A stretch of 64,000 nucleotides of DNA, from contig NZ_CANNFF010000006.1 of assembly GCF_947503855.1 (NCBI RefSeq), positions 124,001 to 188,000 on the forward strand, written 5' to 3'. The DNA is from an uncultured Polaribacter sp. (GTDB taxonomy: Bacteria > Bacteroidota > Bacteroidia > Flavobacteriales > Flavobacteriaceae). The position numbers and the translations under genes were made by a program. The notes under the pieces are model-generated. The model had not been told where the DNA came from. It was given only the letters and a program-made list of their open reading frames with translations, and searched no databases. This document shows, in pieces, positions 52,417 to 62,222 of the stretch (its first letter is position 1; each line of letters opens with the position of its first letter).

Positions 52417-55400
52417 TTAATTATTTACCAAAACCCATTCTCCTTTTTCTATTAATGGAATGGCTTGTTTAAATTTTACCACTTTTTCTTCGCCACTCAT
52501 TACATTTTTAATAGTAACACGTTCGTTTCTGCCAATTTTTGGCTGTTCTCTTACAACGGTTTCTACAGGTTCTGAAGATTGCTGACGAGAGTTTTGAATC
52601 GCTTGTTCTGTTGTATTTTGCACATCAGCTTTACTAGTACTTAAATTTTCTCTTTTTTGCTGACGAGCTTCAGAAATTTGATTTCTATCTTGTGCAGGTA
52701 ATTCACCTTTAAATAAGAAAGATAATACTTCTTTATTGATGTGATCTACCGTAGTTTTAAATAATTCAAAAGCTTCAAATTTATAAATTAAAAGCGGATC
52801 TTTTTGTTCGTAAGAAGCATTTTGTACAGATTGTTTTAACTCGTCCATTTTACGCAAATGCTCTTTCCAGTTTTCATCTATAATAGCAAGTGTAATGTTT
52901 TTTTCAAAATCGGTAATTAAGCTTTTACCTTCACTTTCATAAGCCTCTTTTAAATTGGTAACTACTTGTAAAGATTTAATTCCGTCTGTAAAAGGTACAA
53001 CTATACGTTCATATTTATCACCTTCATTTTCATAAACATCTTTAATTACAGGATATGCTAAAACAGCATTTTTTTCAATTTTATTTTTATAGTGTTCTGT
53101 AACAATATTATATAATTGATCTGTGATTTCTTTTTCAGATAGTTTTTCAAATTCCTCTTCAGAAAAAGGAGAAGTCATAGAAGAGAATTTAATCAATTCG
53201 AACTCAAAATTCTGAAAATCTTTTACAGATTTGTTACTGTTTACAATAGATTCGCAAGTGTCATAAATCATGTTAGCAATATCTAATTGCAAACGTTTAC
53301 CATCTAATGCATTACGTCTTCTTTTATATACAAACTCACGTTGTGCGTTCATAATATCATCATACTCTAATAAACGTTTTCTGATACCAAAGTTGTTTTC
53401 TTCTACTTTTTTCTGAGCTCTTTCTATAGATTTTGTAATCATAGAGTGCTGAATTACTTCACCTTCTTTTAAGCCCATTCTGTCCATCATTTTTGCAATT
53501 CTATCAGAGCCAAATAAACGCATTAAATTATCGTCTAAAGCTACATAAAATTGAGAGGACCCTACATCACCTTGTCGTCCAGCACGACCTCTTAACTGTC
53601 TGTCTACACGTCTAGAGTCATGACGTTCTGTACCAATAATTGCCAAACCACCAGCTTGTTTTACTTCGTTAGAAAGTTTAATATCTGTACCACGTCCTGC
53701 CATGTTTGTCGCAATAGTTACAACACCAGGTTTACCAGCTTCTGCAACAACATCTGCTTCTCTTTTATGTAATTTTGCATTTAAAATATTATGTGGAATT
53801 TTACGCATTTGTAACATTCTACCTAATAATTCAGAAATTTCTACAGAAGTTGTACCTACTAAAACAGGTCTTTTTTGCTCTACTAATTTTACAATATCGT
53901 CTATTACTGCATTGTATTTTTCTCTAGCAGTTTTATAAACTAAATCTTGTTTATCATCTCTTTGAATAGGTTTATTGGTAGGAATTTCTACTACATCTAA
54001 TTTGTAGATTTCCCATAATTCTCCAGCTTCTGTAATCGCAGTTCCTGTCATACCAGACAATTTACGATACATTCTAAAGTAATTTTGTAAGGTTACTGTT
54101 GCAAAAGTTTGTGTAGCATCTTCAATTTTTACATTTTCTTTTGCTTCTATAGCTTGGTGCAATCCGTCGGAATAACGACGACCGTCCATAATACGTCCTG
54201 TTTGCTCATCAACAATCATTACTTTGTTATCCATTACTACATACTCAACATCTTTTTCAAAAACAGTATATGCTTTTAGTAGTTGATTCATGGTATGAAT
54301 ACGCTCGCTTTTAATGTTAAAGTCTTTGTATAGTTCTTCTTTTTCTGAGGCTTTTTCTTCTGCAGAATTTTCAGAAGCATCAATTTCGCCAATTTTTACA
54401 CCAATGTCTGGTAATACAAAAAAGGTATCGTTGTTTGTTTTTTCAGATAAATGTGCAATCCCCTTATCTGTTAAATCTATTTGATTGTTTTTTTCTTCTA
54501 CAACAAACCATAAGTCTTCATCTACCTCTGGCATTAACTTGTTGTTATCTTGCATGTAGTAATTTTCTGTTTTTTGCAAGATTTGTTTGATACCTTCTTG
54601 AGACAAAAACTTAATTAAGGCTTTGTTTTTTGGTAACCCTCTGTATACTCTTAATAATAAGAAACCACCATCTTTATCATTACCCTCTGCTATTAATTTT
54701 TTTGCCTCTGCAAGTACACTTACCAAATGTTGTTTTTGTAAACTTACAATATCTGCTACCAAAGGTTTAAGCTCTGTAAATTCGTGTATATCTCCTTGTG
54801 GAATTGGTCCAGAAATAATTAAAGGAGTTCTTGCATCATCAATTAAAACAGAGTCTACCTCATCTATAATGGCATAATTTGGTGTTCTTTGTACCAAATC
54901 GTCTTTAGAGCTAGCCATATTATCGCGTAAATAATCGAAACCAAATTCGTTATTTGTACCATAAGTAATATCTGCATTATAGGCTTTTCTACGTGCATCA
55001 GAATTTGGTTGGTGGTAATCGATACAGTCTGTAGTTAAACCATGAAATTCGAAAATGGGTCCCATCCACGCTTTATCACGTTTTGCTAAATAGTCGTTTA
55101 CAGTTACTAAATGCACCCCTTTTCCTGTTAAGGCATTTAAATATACAGGTAATGTAGATACAAGTGTTTTACCTTCACCCGTCATCATTTCTGCAATTTT
55201 ACCTTGATGTAAAACAGAACCTCCAATTAATTGAACATCATAGTGTATCATGTCCCAAGTAACTGGTTTTCCAGCTGCATCCCAAGAGTGAGCCCAATAA
55301 GCTTTGTCTTCTTCTAAAGTTACGTTGTCTCTTTCTGCAGATAATTCTCTATCAAAAGGTGTGGCAGTAACTTGTATTTCTTCATTTTCTACAAAACGTT

Positions 55401-55758
55401 TTGCAGTTTCTTTAACGACTGCAAATGCTTCTGGCATAATTTCTAATAACGTATCTTCAGAGGCTTTGTAGGCTTGGTCTTTTAAAGTATCTATTTCTGC
55501 ATAAATATCTTCTTGTTTGTCAATATCGGCCGTTTTTGCGTCTATTTCTAAAGCATCTATTTTGTCTGTAAATTGTTTAGTTGCTGCCTTAATTTTGTCT
55601 TTAAATTCTATAGTTTTTGCCCTTAACTCGTCATGAGAAAGTTTAGAAAGTGCTGCTTCAAACTTTTTTACATCCTCTACAATAGGTTGTAAATTTTTTA
55701 AATCTTTCTGTTGCTTATCGCCTACAAAAAGTTTTATTACAGAATTTAATATGCTCAT
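52417..55758 (-). CDS. secA: Preprotein translocase ATPase SecA
   Basis: The 1113-residue protein has SecA nucleotide-binding domain 1 with Walker A MTGEGKTLVSTLPVYLNAL, HLVTVNDYLAKRD and the VDSVLIDDARTPLIISG segment. Nucleotide-binding domain 2 carries TNMAGRGTDIKL and RQLRGRAGRQGD. The helical scaffold and wing domains with IDENWKEHLRKMDELKQSVQ follow. It is about 200 residues longer than E. coli SecA because of insertions common in Bacteroidetes, for example the Glu/Lys-rich segment near 420-470. The C-terminal zinc-binding CxCxS motif is absent; the tail ends VLVNN instead. SecA drives preproteins through SecYEG, upstream of T9SS export. Confidence 0.98.
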   Translation of the reverse strand: MSILNSVIKLFVGDKQQKDLKNLQPIVEDVKKFEAALSKLSHDELRAKTIEFKDKIKAATKQFTDKIDALEIDAKTADIDKQEDIYAEIDTLKDQAYKASEDTLLEIMPEAFAVVKETAKRFVENEEIQVTATPFDRELSAERDNVTLEEDKAYWAHSWDAAGKPVTWDMIHYDVQLIGGSVLHQGKIAEMMTGEGKTLVSTLPVYLNALTGKGVHLVTVNDYLAKRDKAWMGPIFEFHGLTTDCIDYHQPNSDARRKAYNADITYGTNNEFGFDYLRDNMASSKDDLVQRTPNYAIIDEVDSVLIDDARTPLIISGPIPQGDIHEFTELKPLVADIVSLQKQHLVSVLAEAKKLIAEGNDKDGGFLLLRVYRGLPKNKALIKFLSQEGIKQILQKTENYYMQDNNKLMPEVDEDLWFVVEEKNNQIDLTDKGIAHLSEKTNNDTFFVLPDIGVKIGEIDASENSAEEKASEKEELYKDFNIKSERIHTMNQLLKAYTVFEKDVEYVVMDNKVMIVDEQTGRIMDGRRYSDGLHQAIEAKENVKIEDATQTFATVTLQNYFRMYRKLSGMTGTAITEAGELWEIYKLDVVEIPTNKPIQRDDKQDLVYKTAREKYNAVIDDIVKLVEQKRPVLVGTTSVEISELLGRMLQMRKIPHNILNAKLHKREADVVAEAGKPGVVTIATNMAGRGTDIKLSNEVKQAGGLAIIGTERHDSRRVDRQLRGRAGRQGDVGSSQFYVALDDNLMRLFGSDRIAKMMDRMGLKEGEVIQHSMITKSIERAQKKVEENNFGIRKRLLEYDDIMNAQREFVYKRRRNALDGKRLQLDIANMIYDTCESIVNSNKSVKDFQNFEFELIKFSSMTSPFSEEEFEKLSEKEITDQLYNIVTEHYKNKIEKNAVLAYPVIKDVYENEGDKYERIVVPFTDGIKSLQVVTNLKEAYESEGKSLITDFEKNITLAIIDENWKEHLRKMDELKQSVQNASYEQKDPLLIYKFEAFELFKTTVDHINKEVLSFLFKGELPAQDRNQISEARQQKRENLSTSKADVQNTTEQAIQNSRQQSSEPVETVVREQPKIGRNERVTIKNVMSGEEKVVKFKQAIPLIEKGEWVLVNN

Positions 55759-55860
55759 TATTATTTATTTTTTTATTACAAATTGAATTTGTATTTATTT
55801 GTATATCAATTTATTATAAATCTACAAAAAGATTTATTTTTGATGAACTTAAAAACAAAA

Positions 55861-55887
55861 AAAAAGCCTCTTTAGAGACTTTTTTAT
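55861..55887. terminator. Terminator downstream of the DUF2795 gene
   Basis: AAAAAG-C-CTCT-TT-AGAG-A-CTTTTT forms a stem with one mismatch and T/A runs on both strands, between the DUF2795 stop and the secA start. Confidence 0.6.
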
Positions 55888-55902
55888 ATCATTTTTGGAT
55901 TT

Positions 55903-56124
55903 TTAATATTCATCTTCATTCCAAAGATAATCATCTTCCGTTGGATAATCTGGCCAAATTTCTATAATAGAGTCATATGAATCACCTTCATCTTCTATGT
56001 CTTGTAAGTTTTCTACAACTTCTAACGGTGCTCCAGTTCTAATAGCGTAATCTATTAATTCGTCTTTGGTTGCTGGCCAAGGTGCATCTGCTAAATAAGA
56101 TGCTAATTCTAATGTCCAATACAT
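55903..56124 (-). CDS. DUF2795 protein
   Basis: The 73-residue protein starts MYWTLELASYLADAPWPATKDELIDYAIRTGAPLEVVENLQ, shown here in part (TLELASYLADAPWP, KDELIDYAIR), and ends with an acidic tail SIIEIWPDYPTEDDYLWNED. This is the DUF2795 pattern common in Bacteroidetes. It is a tiny helical protein of unknown function, transcribed from a TATTTTTG promoter with a TTG -33 word spaced 19 nt. Confidence 0.88.
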   Translation of the reverse strand: MYWTLELASYLADAPWPATKDELIDYAIRTGAPLEVVENLQDIEDEGDSYDSIIEIWPDYPTEDDYLWNEDEY

Positions 56125-56145
56125 TTCTTAATGTTTAATTTTGTG

Positions 56146-56153
56146 CAAAAATA
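56146..56153 (-). promoter_or_regulatory. Putative DUF2795 promoter
   Basis: The minus strand reads TATTTTTG, with a TTG at 56173-56175 spaced 19 nt, 21 nt before the ATG. Confidence 0.55.
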
Positions 56154-56281
56154 ATTTTTTTACGCAATTATGCAAGTCTTTTTTAAGAAATATAATAAAA
56201 AGTTATTTTTAAGATTAATTATACTGATAACTAATTATTAAAACTTAAAAATAATTTTTAATTCAATAAAAAAAGAACGTA

Positions 56282-56854
56282 TTAATTTTTTGTAGGTATC
56301 CATTTTATTTCTTCTACCTGTGTGTCTTTAGTCAATTTTCGTGCCAGCACAAAAAGAAAGTCAGAAAGTCTGTTTAGGTAAATTAAAATGTCATTATTTA
56401 TATTTTCTTGATCGTTTAATTCAACAGAAAGTCTTTCTGCACGTCTACAAACACATCTAGCAATGTGACAGAATGACACTGCTTGATGCCCTCCAGGAAG
56501 TATAAAATGTGTCATTTGGGGTAACTCAGCCTCCATTTTATCGATTTCATTTTCTAAAAAGGCAATCGATTTTTTATCAACTTTAGGAATATTTAATCGT
56601 TGTTTACCACTTTTTAAGGTTTCTTTTTCTGGAGGAGTAGCCAACATTGCACCTAGTGTAAACAGTTCATTTTGAATATTTAAAAGAAGATTTTTTGCAT
56701 TTTTAGAAATTTCTTGGTCTTTTATTAACCCAATATAAGAGTTTAGTTCATCTACAGTGCCATAGCTCTCGATGCGTAAATTGTATTTTTTTACTCTTGT
56801 GCCGCCAAAAAGAGCTGTTGTACCTGTGTCTCCTGTTTTTGTGTAAATTTTCAT
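56282..56854 (-). CDS. Cob(I)alamin adenosyltransferase, PduO type
   Basis: The 190-residue protein has KIYTKTGDTGTTALFGGTRVKK, ESYGTVDELNSYIGLI, FILPGGHQAVSFCHIARCVCRRAERL and LIYLNRLSDFLFVLAR, the PduO-type motifs for ATP and cobalamin binding. It transfers adenosyl from ATP to cob(I)alamin, giving coenzyme B12. It fits with a cell that imports cobalamin; the importer encoded at 39-40.6 kb could carry this cargo but need not. A TAACTTTG motif lies 32 nt upstream. The methyltransferase gene precedes it on the same strand. Confidence 0.94.
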   Translation of the reverse strand: MKIYTKTGDTGTTALFGGTRVKKYNLRIESYGTVDELNSYIGLIKDQEISKNAKNLLLNIQNELFTLGAMLATPPEKETLKSGKQRLNIPKVDKKSIAFLENEIDKMEAELPQMTHFILPGGHQAVSFCHIARCVCRRAERLSVELNDQENINNDILIYLNRLSDFLFVLARKLTKDTQVEEIKWIPTKN

Positions 56855-56886
56855 GTTGATGAGTTCAAGATTTTGGGTTTAAAATT

Positions 56887-56894
56887 CAAAGTTA
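56887..56894 (-). promoter_or_regulatory. Putative adenosyltransferase promoter
   Basis: The minus strand reads TAACTTTG (TAnnTTTG), 32 nt before the ATG at 56854. Confidence 0.4.
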
Positions 56895-56918
56895 CAAAGT
56901 TTACTTTCTAAGAAAATG

Positions 56919-57695
56919 TTAAACTCTAATTTTAAAATGTTCTTTTGCTTGTTCTTTTCTAAAAAATACAATTCCGTAATAAAAAAGGTCTACTGTTACA
57001 GTAACTTTTGGATTGTTTTTTATTTCAATCCAAGTACTTTCCATTTCTGTATCCCGATAAATATCATTAAAAATAAAAAATGAGTTATTATGAATAGTTG
57101 AAACACAATTATTAAAATGTACTAGGGTTTCTTTTTTTGTATGATTCTCGTTAAAAAGAATACAATCAAAAGTGCTGTTTTTTGTAACATCTGATATTGT
57201 TTTAGAAAACTTGCCTGTTATTATTTTTATTTGTTCTAAATGGTTGTTTTCAAAAATGTTTTTAGCCACTTTTGAAGTTTCTTTACAGTTTTCTAAAGTG
57301 GTTATATTCGATGTTTTGTTTCCAGCTTTTAAGGCAGTTGTATACACACCCAAAGAAGTGCCAATTTCTAAAATGCTTTTAGGTTTAAAATACTTTATAA
57401 TTTTGATTAAAATACGTGTTTTTTTATTAGAAATAGGACCTATTTTTTCAATTCTAGGAGTTTGAAGTGTATTAGTTTTAAAAACATTAGAATCAATATC
57501 AAAATTTGTTACTTTTTTAAAGCTTTTAGTATCTGAAAGTTGATTTTTTATGTTTTGAAAAGCCTCCCATTTTTTGGCGTTTATTTTTTTGTACAATCCT
57601 TTGGTAACCAAATTAAAAATAAAAGGGGAGTGTACCCCATGTTGGTTGGTTGATTTTAATAAAAAAGCAAGAAATTTTCTTTGGTGGTAAAACAT
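56919..57695 (-). CDS. Class I SAM-dependent methyltransferase
   Basis: The 258-residue protein begins MFYHQRKFLAFLLKSTNQHGVHSPFIFNL (in part, FLLKSTNQHGVHSPFIF), a start I associate with a flavobacterial methyltransferase family. Motif I is PKSILEIGTSLGVYTTAL, then NITTLENCKETSKVAKNIF, FDCILFNENHTKKETL and IFNDIYRDTEMESTW. The pattern resembles O-methyltransferase-type enzymes. The acceptor is unknown. It is on the same strand as the adenosyltransferase gene, separated by 64 nt. Low-complexity lysine-rich segments near 45-95 are unusual. Confidence 0.82.
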   Translation of the reverse strand: MFYHQRKFLAFLLKSTNQHGVHSPFIFNLVTKGLYKKINAKKWEAFQNIKNQLSDTKSFKKVTNFDIDSNVFKTNTLQTPRIEKIGPISNKKTRILIKIIKYFKPKSILEIGTSLGVYTTALKAGNKTSNITTLENCKETSKVAKNIFENNHLEQIKIITGKFSKTISDVTKNSTFDCILFNENHTKKETLVHFNNCVSTIHNNSFFIFNDIYRDTEMESTWIEIKNNPKVTVTVDLFYYGIVFFRKEQAKEHFKIRV

Positions 57696-57777
57696 TTTGT
57701 AAAAATGAAAAACGAAATTAAAATAAAATTATAGCTTTATCCTCATAAAAGGTATATTTATTTTCCATACTATTTAT

Positions 57778-57811
57778 AAAAAAAACCGAAGAGTTAACTT
57801 CGGTTTTTTTT
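57778..57811. terminator. Terminator downstream of fumC
   Basis: A 14-bp perfect stem (57778-57791 with 57798-57811), AAAAAAAACCGAAG and its complement, with a 6-nt loop, follows the fumC stop on the minus strand. Confidence 0.9.
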
Positions 57812-57827
57812 TAGTAAAATATTCTCT

Positions 57828-59225
57828 CTATTTTAGACTACCTGTCATTTCTTCTGGTTTTACCCAAGCATCATATTCTTGTGGAGTTACATACCCCAAA
57901 TTAACAGCTTCTTCTTTTAGAGTAGTGCCATTTTTATGAGCAGTATTTGCAATTTCTGCTGCTTTGTAATAACCAATTTTAGTGTTTAAAGCCGTAACTA
58001 ACATTAAAGAATTATTTACCAATTCATTAATTCTTGAGTGATTTGGTGTTATACCAGCTACACAATTTTCTTCAAAAGAAGTACAAGCATCTCCAATTAA
58101 TTGTGCAGATTGTAATACGTTTGCAGCCATCATTGGTTTAAACACATTTAATTCGTAATGACCTTGTGTGCCACCAACGGTAACAGCAACATCATTGCCC
58201 ATAACTTGTGCACATACCATTGTAATAGCTTCTGCCTGTGTTGGGTTAACTTTACCTGGCATAATAGATGAACCTGGTTCGTTTGCAGGTATTATAATTT
58301 CTCCAATTCCAGATCTTGGTCCAGAGGCCATTAAACGAATATCATTTGCAATTTTATTTAAAGAAACAGCTATTTGTTTTAAAGCTCCATGAGTTTCTAC
58401 TAAAGCATCATGTGCTGCCAAAGCTTCAAATTTATTTTCTGCAGTTACAAAAGGTAAGTCTGTAAATTCTGCAATATATTTTGCGACTAATACATCATAT
58501 CCTTTAGGTGTATTTAAACCAGTACCAACAGCTGTACCACCAAGAGCTAACTGACTTAAATGTGCTAAGGTATTTTCTAAAGCTTTTAAACCAAAATCTA
58601 ATTGAGCAACGTATCCAGAAAATTCTTGTCCTAACGTTAAAGGAGTTGCGTCCATTAAGTGTGTTCTACCAATTTTAACTACATCTTTAAAAGCTACTGC
58701 CTTTTTATTTAAGGTGTTTCTTAATTTAATAATGCCTGGTATCGTAGTTTCTATCACTTTTTTATAAATAGCAATATGCATCCCTGTAGGAAAAGTATCG
58801 TTTGATGATTGCGATTTGTTTACATCGTCATTAGGTTGAATTGTTTTTTCACCTTCACCAATTACTTTACCAGCTATTTCATGAGCTCTGTTAGCAATTA
58901 CTTCGTTTACATTCATATTAGATTGTGTACCAGAACCTGTTTGCCAAATTACCAAAGGAAACTGATCATTATGTTTACCTTCTAAAATTTCATCACAAAC
59001 TTTTGCAATGAAGTCTCTTTTTTCTGATGATAACACTCCCAATTCTGTATTTGTATAGGCCGCTGCTTTTTTTAAGTATGCAAAACCATAAACAATTTCT
59101 AAAGGCATAGATGCAGGTGCCCCAATTTTAAAGTTATTTCTAGAGCGTTCTGTTTGAGCTCCCCAATACTTATCTGCAGGCACATTTACTTGCCCCATTG
59201 TATCTTTTTCTATTCTGTATTTCAT
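57828..59225 (-). CDS. fumC: Class II fumarate hydratase
   Basis: The 465-residue protein has [81 protein letters not shown] and the superfamily signature [15 protein letters not shown], with the catalytic Ser loop. It interconverts fumarate and malate in the TCA cycle. A TAAATTTG promoter motif lies 25 nt upstream. Confidence 0.98.
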   Translation of the reverse strand: MKYRIEKDTMGQVNVPADKYWGAQTERSRNNFKIGAPASMPLEIVYGFAYLKKAAAYTNTELGVLSSEKRDFIAKVCDEILEGKHNDQFPLVIWQTGSGTQSNMNVNEVIANRAHEIAGKVIGEGEKTIQPNDDVNKSQSSNDTFPTGMHIAIYKKVIETTIPGIIKLRNTLNKKAVAFKDVVKIGRTHLMDATPLTLGQEFSGYVAQLDFGLKALENTLAHLSQLALGGTAVGTGLNTPKGYDVLVAKYIAEFTDLPFVTAENKFEALAAHDALVETHGALKQIAVSLNKIANDIRLMASGPRSGIGEIIIPANEPGSSIMPGKVNPTQAEAITMVCAQVMGNDVAVTVGGTQGHYELNVFKPMMAANVLQSAQLIGDACTSFEENCVAGITPNHSRINELVNNSLMLVTALNTKIGYYKAAEIANTAHKNGTTLKEEAVNLGYVTPQEYDAWVKPEEMTGSLK

Positions 59226-59250
59226 TTTGAATGATTGTTTGTGTAGCCAA

Positions 59251-59258
59251 CAAATTTA
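59251..59258 (-). promoter_or_regulatory. Putative fumC promoter
   Basis: The minus strand reads TAAATTTG (TAnnTTTG), 25 nt before the ATG at 59225. Confidence 0.5.
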
Positions 59259-59348
59259 CAAAAAAGCAGGCATATTATTTATAAACATTTTGCTTGTTTT
59301 TATGTTGAAAATTTTTAGTTTTTGATAGTGAAATTTGAAAATATGTGT

Positions 59349-59356
59349 TATTTTTG
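59349..59356 (+). promoter_or_regulatory. Putative promoter of the small membrane protein gene
   Basis: TATTTTTG matches TAnnTTTG, 27 nt before the ATG at 59384. Confidence 0.5.
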
Positions 59357-59383
59357 CAATATTAATTATTTAAAGAATTTAAA

Positions 59384-59557
59384 ATGTTAGATTTTTCTCA
59401 ATTTTCTGGATTAGTTTTATTCATGTTTATTTTTACAGCTGGTTTTTGGTTGTTAATTTTTTTACTAACATTTGTAGTACCATATTGGATTGGTGGAACT
59501 ATTTGGGAAAACTTAAAGTTGAAAAAAGAAGCTAGAGAAGCTGCTGAAGGCAGATAA
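59384..59557 (+). CDS. Small predicted single-span membrane protein
   Basis: A 57-codon gene not covered by longer frames encodes MLDFSQFSGLVLFMFIFTAG, a long hydrophobic segment (about residues 9-33), then VVPYWIGGTIWENLKLKKEA, and ends EAREAAEGR. One, perhaps two, membrane spans and a charged amphipathic tail are predicted. A promoter motif sits 27 nt upstream and an exceptionally strong terminator 16 nt downstream, so it is a complete transcription unit. The function is unknown. Confidence 0.75.
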   Translation: MLDFSQFSGLVLFMFIFTAGFWLLIFLLTFVVPYWIGGTIWENLKLKKEAREAAEGR

Positions 59558-59573
59558 CATTAAGATATATTCA

Positions 59574-59617
59574 CAACAAAAAACTCGTAACATTAATTTG
59601 TTACGAGTTTTTTGTTG
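59574..59617. terminator. Strong terminator with a 19-bp perfect stem
   Basis: CAACAAAAAACTCGTAACA (59574-59592) pairs perfectly with 59599-59617, loop TTAATT. T/A runs inside the stem allow action on both strands, between the small membrane protein gene and the receptor gene. Confidence 0.9.
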
Positions 59618-59635
59618 CTTTCCCTTTGGGAAGGT

Positions 59636-59658
59636 CTAAATTGCTTTTTGCAATTTAG
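59636..59658. other. Second hairpin next to the receptor gene
   Basis: CTAAATTGC-TTTTT-GCAATTTAG is a perfect 9-bp stem with 5-nt loop, ending 10 nt before the receptor stop codon. Just before it TTCCC-TTT-GGGAA (59620-59632) forms another short hairpin. These may be part of a dispersed intergenic repeat. Confidence 0.45.
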
Positions 59659-59668
59659 GGATAGGATT

Positions 59669-62128
59669 TTATCCTTCAAAATCATTATCACCTCCATTGT
59701 AATCTCTGTTTCCTTTAAACTTTTGTTTTTTCTGATTGAAACGATATACAAAGCTAACTCTTATTTGACGTTCTCTCCATTGAAATTCACTGTATTGTTC
59801 TGAAAAATCTGGTATTATTGTTGTTCGTTCACTTCTACGTCCATTAAAAACATCGCTAATATTTAAACTTAAAGAAGCTTTTTCGTTAAAAATATCTTTA
59901 CTAGCTGCAATGTTCATCGTAAAAATTCCATTTGTTTGAGATATGGCACTTTGAGATGCACCTCTGTAATTAGAGTTGATTTGTAAATCAGTTTTCCCTG
60001 GAAGTGTTATTTTTTGATTTAAACGTAAGGAAAATGCTGTATTTTGAAAATCAAAATTTTGAGTTTTATTAGTAACAGGGTTTGTGTAGTCTCCATCTGT
60101 AGTAACATTAAATAAATTAAAATCACTGTTGATGTTCCAAACTTTAAAAGGTCTATAGTTTAACGTAAATTCAAACCCAACCCTTTCTTGTGTAGATAAG
60201 TTTACTGGAAATCTTCTAGTAATTGGGTCACCATTATCTGTGGTTTCTCCTGTATCTTCTTGAATTCTTTCCCAACTATCATTACTTATATTATAATAAA
60301 TTGAGGTGCTTAACGTAAATTTTTCCCATCGTTTTAAATATCCTAAATCAACAGCATCAGTAAATACAGGATTCAAATCTACATTACCCGTATAAATATT
60401 TGCTTCACTAGATCTGCTAGGAAAAGGGTTTAAGCTTCTTCCTCTAGGTCTTCGAACTCTTCTATTATATCCTAAGGTCATATTTTCGCCATCTTTAATT
60501 TCGTATCCTAAATTTAAAGTAGGAAATAAATTGCCATAAGTACTCTTTTTAGGAACGCTAACATTAGCTTGATCAATTTCTACAGATGTATATTCATAAC
60601 GTAAACCAGCTAAAAGAGATATATTATTAAATTTCTGACCATATTGAAAGTAGGCTGCGTTTACAAATTCTTTATAATTAAAGTTATTGTCTAAAAGGAC
60701 TTCTGTAGGTATATTGTTTTTAAAATCTGTTTGTTCTAAAAAGAAACTATTAAAAATGTCTCTATAATTTCCTCTATAACCTGCTTCATACTGAATATTT
60801 TCTCCTACTGGATGTACATAATCAATTTGTAGTAAAGCTCTATCTTCATTTTGGCTTTCGATAACTTCTTCAATTTCATCAGTAAAATCAGCTATAACAT
60901 CAATCTCTGGTATAAAGTTTATTTTATCTTCTACTTCTGTCGAGTACTGTAAGTTTACAGATAATCTTTTTCCAGAATCATCAAAAGTATTCACATAATC
61001 TAAGGTGTACTGTATTCTTTCTTCATCTTCTGATTCGTCTTCTGTTCTTTTAGTAGCTTGTTTTATGTTTCCATTAGGTTCAAATCTATCAATAATATTT
61101 GTATTTACATCATCATCATTACCACCATTAAAAATTATATTACCAATAATACTAGAACTTTTTGTTAGGTAATATTCAGCACCAAAGCTTGTAAATATTG
61201 ACCTTCCCAATCTATCAAAATTTCTTGTTTCTATAATTCTATTTATATTTTCTGATGTTGGATTAACATATTTTGTGTCGTAATAAGAGCTACCTGGGGT
61301 TTCATTATATCTAAACCCTGTGTTTGTAAAAAAGTTCCATTTTTCTGTACGCCAATTGGCATTAAATGCAGTACCAACTCTTTCTGGATATCCTAAATCT
61401 AATTGTAAAGAACCGTTAAAACCTTTTAGTTTATTTTTTCTAAGAATGATATTTAATATACCTGCTGTCCCTTCTGCATCATACCTAGAGGAAGGTGAGG
61501 TAATAACTTCTACTTTTTCAATAGCTTCTGCATGTATTTGTCTTAATGCATCTGCACCATTAATACCCACTAATGCACTTGGTCTACCATCAATTAAAAT
61601 AGTTACGTTTTCATTTCCACGTAAACTTACGTTCCCTTCTACATCTACTTGTACAGAAGGCACGTTACCTAGAACATCACTAGCATTACCACCTCTAATT
61701 GAAAGGTCTTTACCAATATTAAATACTTTTTTATCTAATCTAATATCTACTGTTGTTTTTTCTGCAACCACAACAATTTCATCTAAAGAACTGGTGTCTT
61801 CAGATAATTTAATGGTTCCTAAATTTAAATCTTTGGTAATGGTTTGCTTTGGGAATTTTTTAGATTTAAATGAAATAAATTCTATACTAATTTCGTAAGT
61901 TCCTTTTGGAGCTTCTACATTAAATTCACCATCAATACCAGTAATACCACCGGATAATTTATTAGTAATAGAATTTTTTAAAACAATAGTAGCATACTCT
62001 AAGGGTTTATTTGAAGTAGCATCTATAACCTTACCATAGATTTTTATATTGTTTGAATCGTTTATTTGTTGAGAAAATGATTTGTTTGCTAGTAATAAGA
62101 AAAGTAGTAGTGTAAGATTTTTTATCAA
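59669..62128 (-). CDS. TonB-dependent-receptor-like outer-membrane beta-barrel protein
   Basis: The 819-residue protein has a signal peptide (to about 19, LANKSFSQ) and an N-terminal carboxypeptidase-regulatory-like domain (IKIYGKVIDATSNKPLEYAT, about 28-110). A plug domain follows with SIRGGNASDVLGNVPSVQVD and LRGNENVTILIDGRPSALVG, then a long barrel of alternating strands ending RQIRVSFVYRFNQKKQKF. This is the outer-membrane-beta-barrel family common in Flavobacteria, related to TonB receptors but usually without a SusD partner. Ligand unknown; iron or peptide uptake is possible. The start at 62128 gives a good signal peptide. Confidence 0.9.
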   Translation of the reverse strand: MIKNLTLLLFLLLANKSFSQQINDSNNIKIYGKVIDATSNKPLEYATIVLKNSITNKLSGGITGIDGEFNVEAPKGTYEISIEFISFKSKKFPKQTITKDLNLGTIKLSEDTSSLDEIVVVAEKTTVDIRLDKKVFNIGKDLSIRGGNASDVLGNVPSVQVDVEGNVSLRGNENVTILIDGRPSALVGINGADALRQIHAEAIEKVEVITSPSSRYDAEGTAGILNIILRKNKLKGFNGSLQLDLGYPERVGTAFNANWRTEKWNFFTNTGFRYNETPGSSYYDTKYVNPTSENINRIIETRNFDRLGRSIFTSFGAEYYLTKSSSIIGNIIFNGGNDDDVNTNIIDRFEPNGNIKQATKRTEDESEDEERIQYTLDYVNTFDDSGKRLSVNLQYSTEVEDKINFIPEIDVIADFTDEIEEVIESQNEDRALLQIDYVHPVGENIQYEAGYRGNYRDIFNSFFLEQTDFKNNIPTEVLLDNNFNYKEFVNAAYFQYGQKFNNISLLAGLRYEYTSVEIDQANVSVPKKSTYGNLFPTLNLGYEIKDGENMTLGYNRRVRRPRGRSLNPFPSRSSEANIYTGNVDLNPVFTDAVDLGYLKRWEKFTLSTSIYYNISNDSWERIQEDTGETTDNGDPITRRFPVNLSTQERVGFEFTLNYRPFKVWNINSDFNLFNVTTDGDYTNPVTNKTQNFDFQNTAFSLRLNQKITLPGKTDLQINSNYRGASQSAISQTNGIFTMNIAASKDIFNEKASLSLNISDVFNGRRSERTTIIPDFSEQYSEFQWRERQIRVSFVYRFNQKKQKFKGNRDYNGGDNDFEG

Positions 62129-62222
62129 AACTTTTTTTTAAAATTTTTATGACTACAAATTTCACACATAGTTTAACTGCATTTAGTTAAACAAAAGTTA
62201 ATAAATATTAAAAAAATTAATT

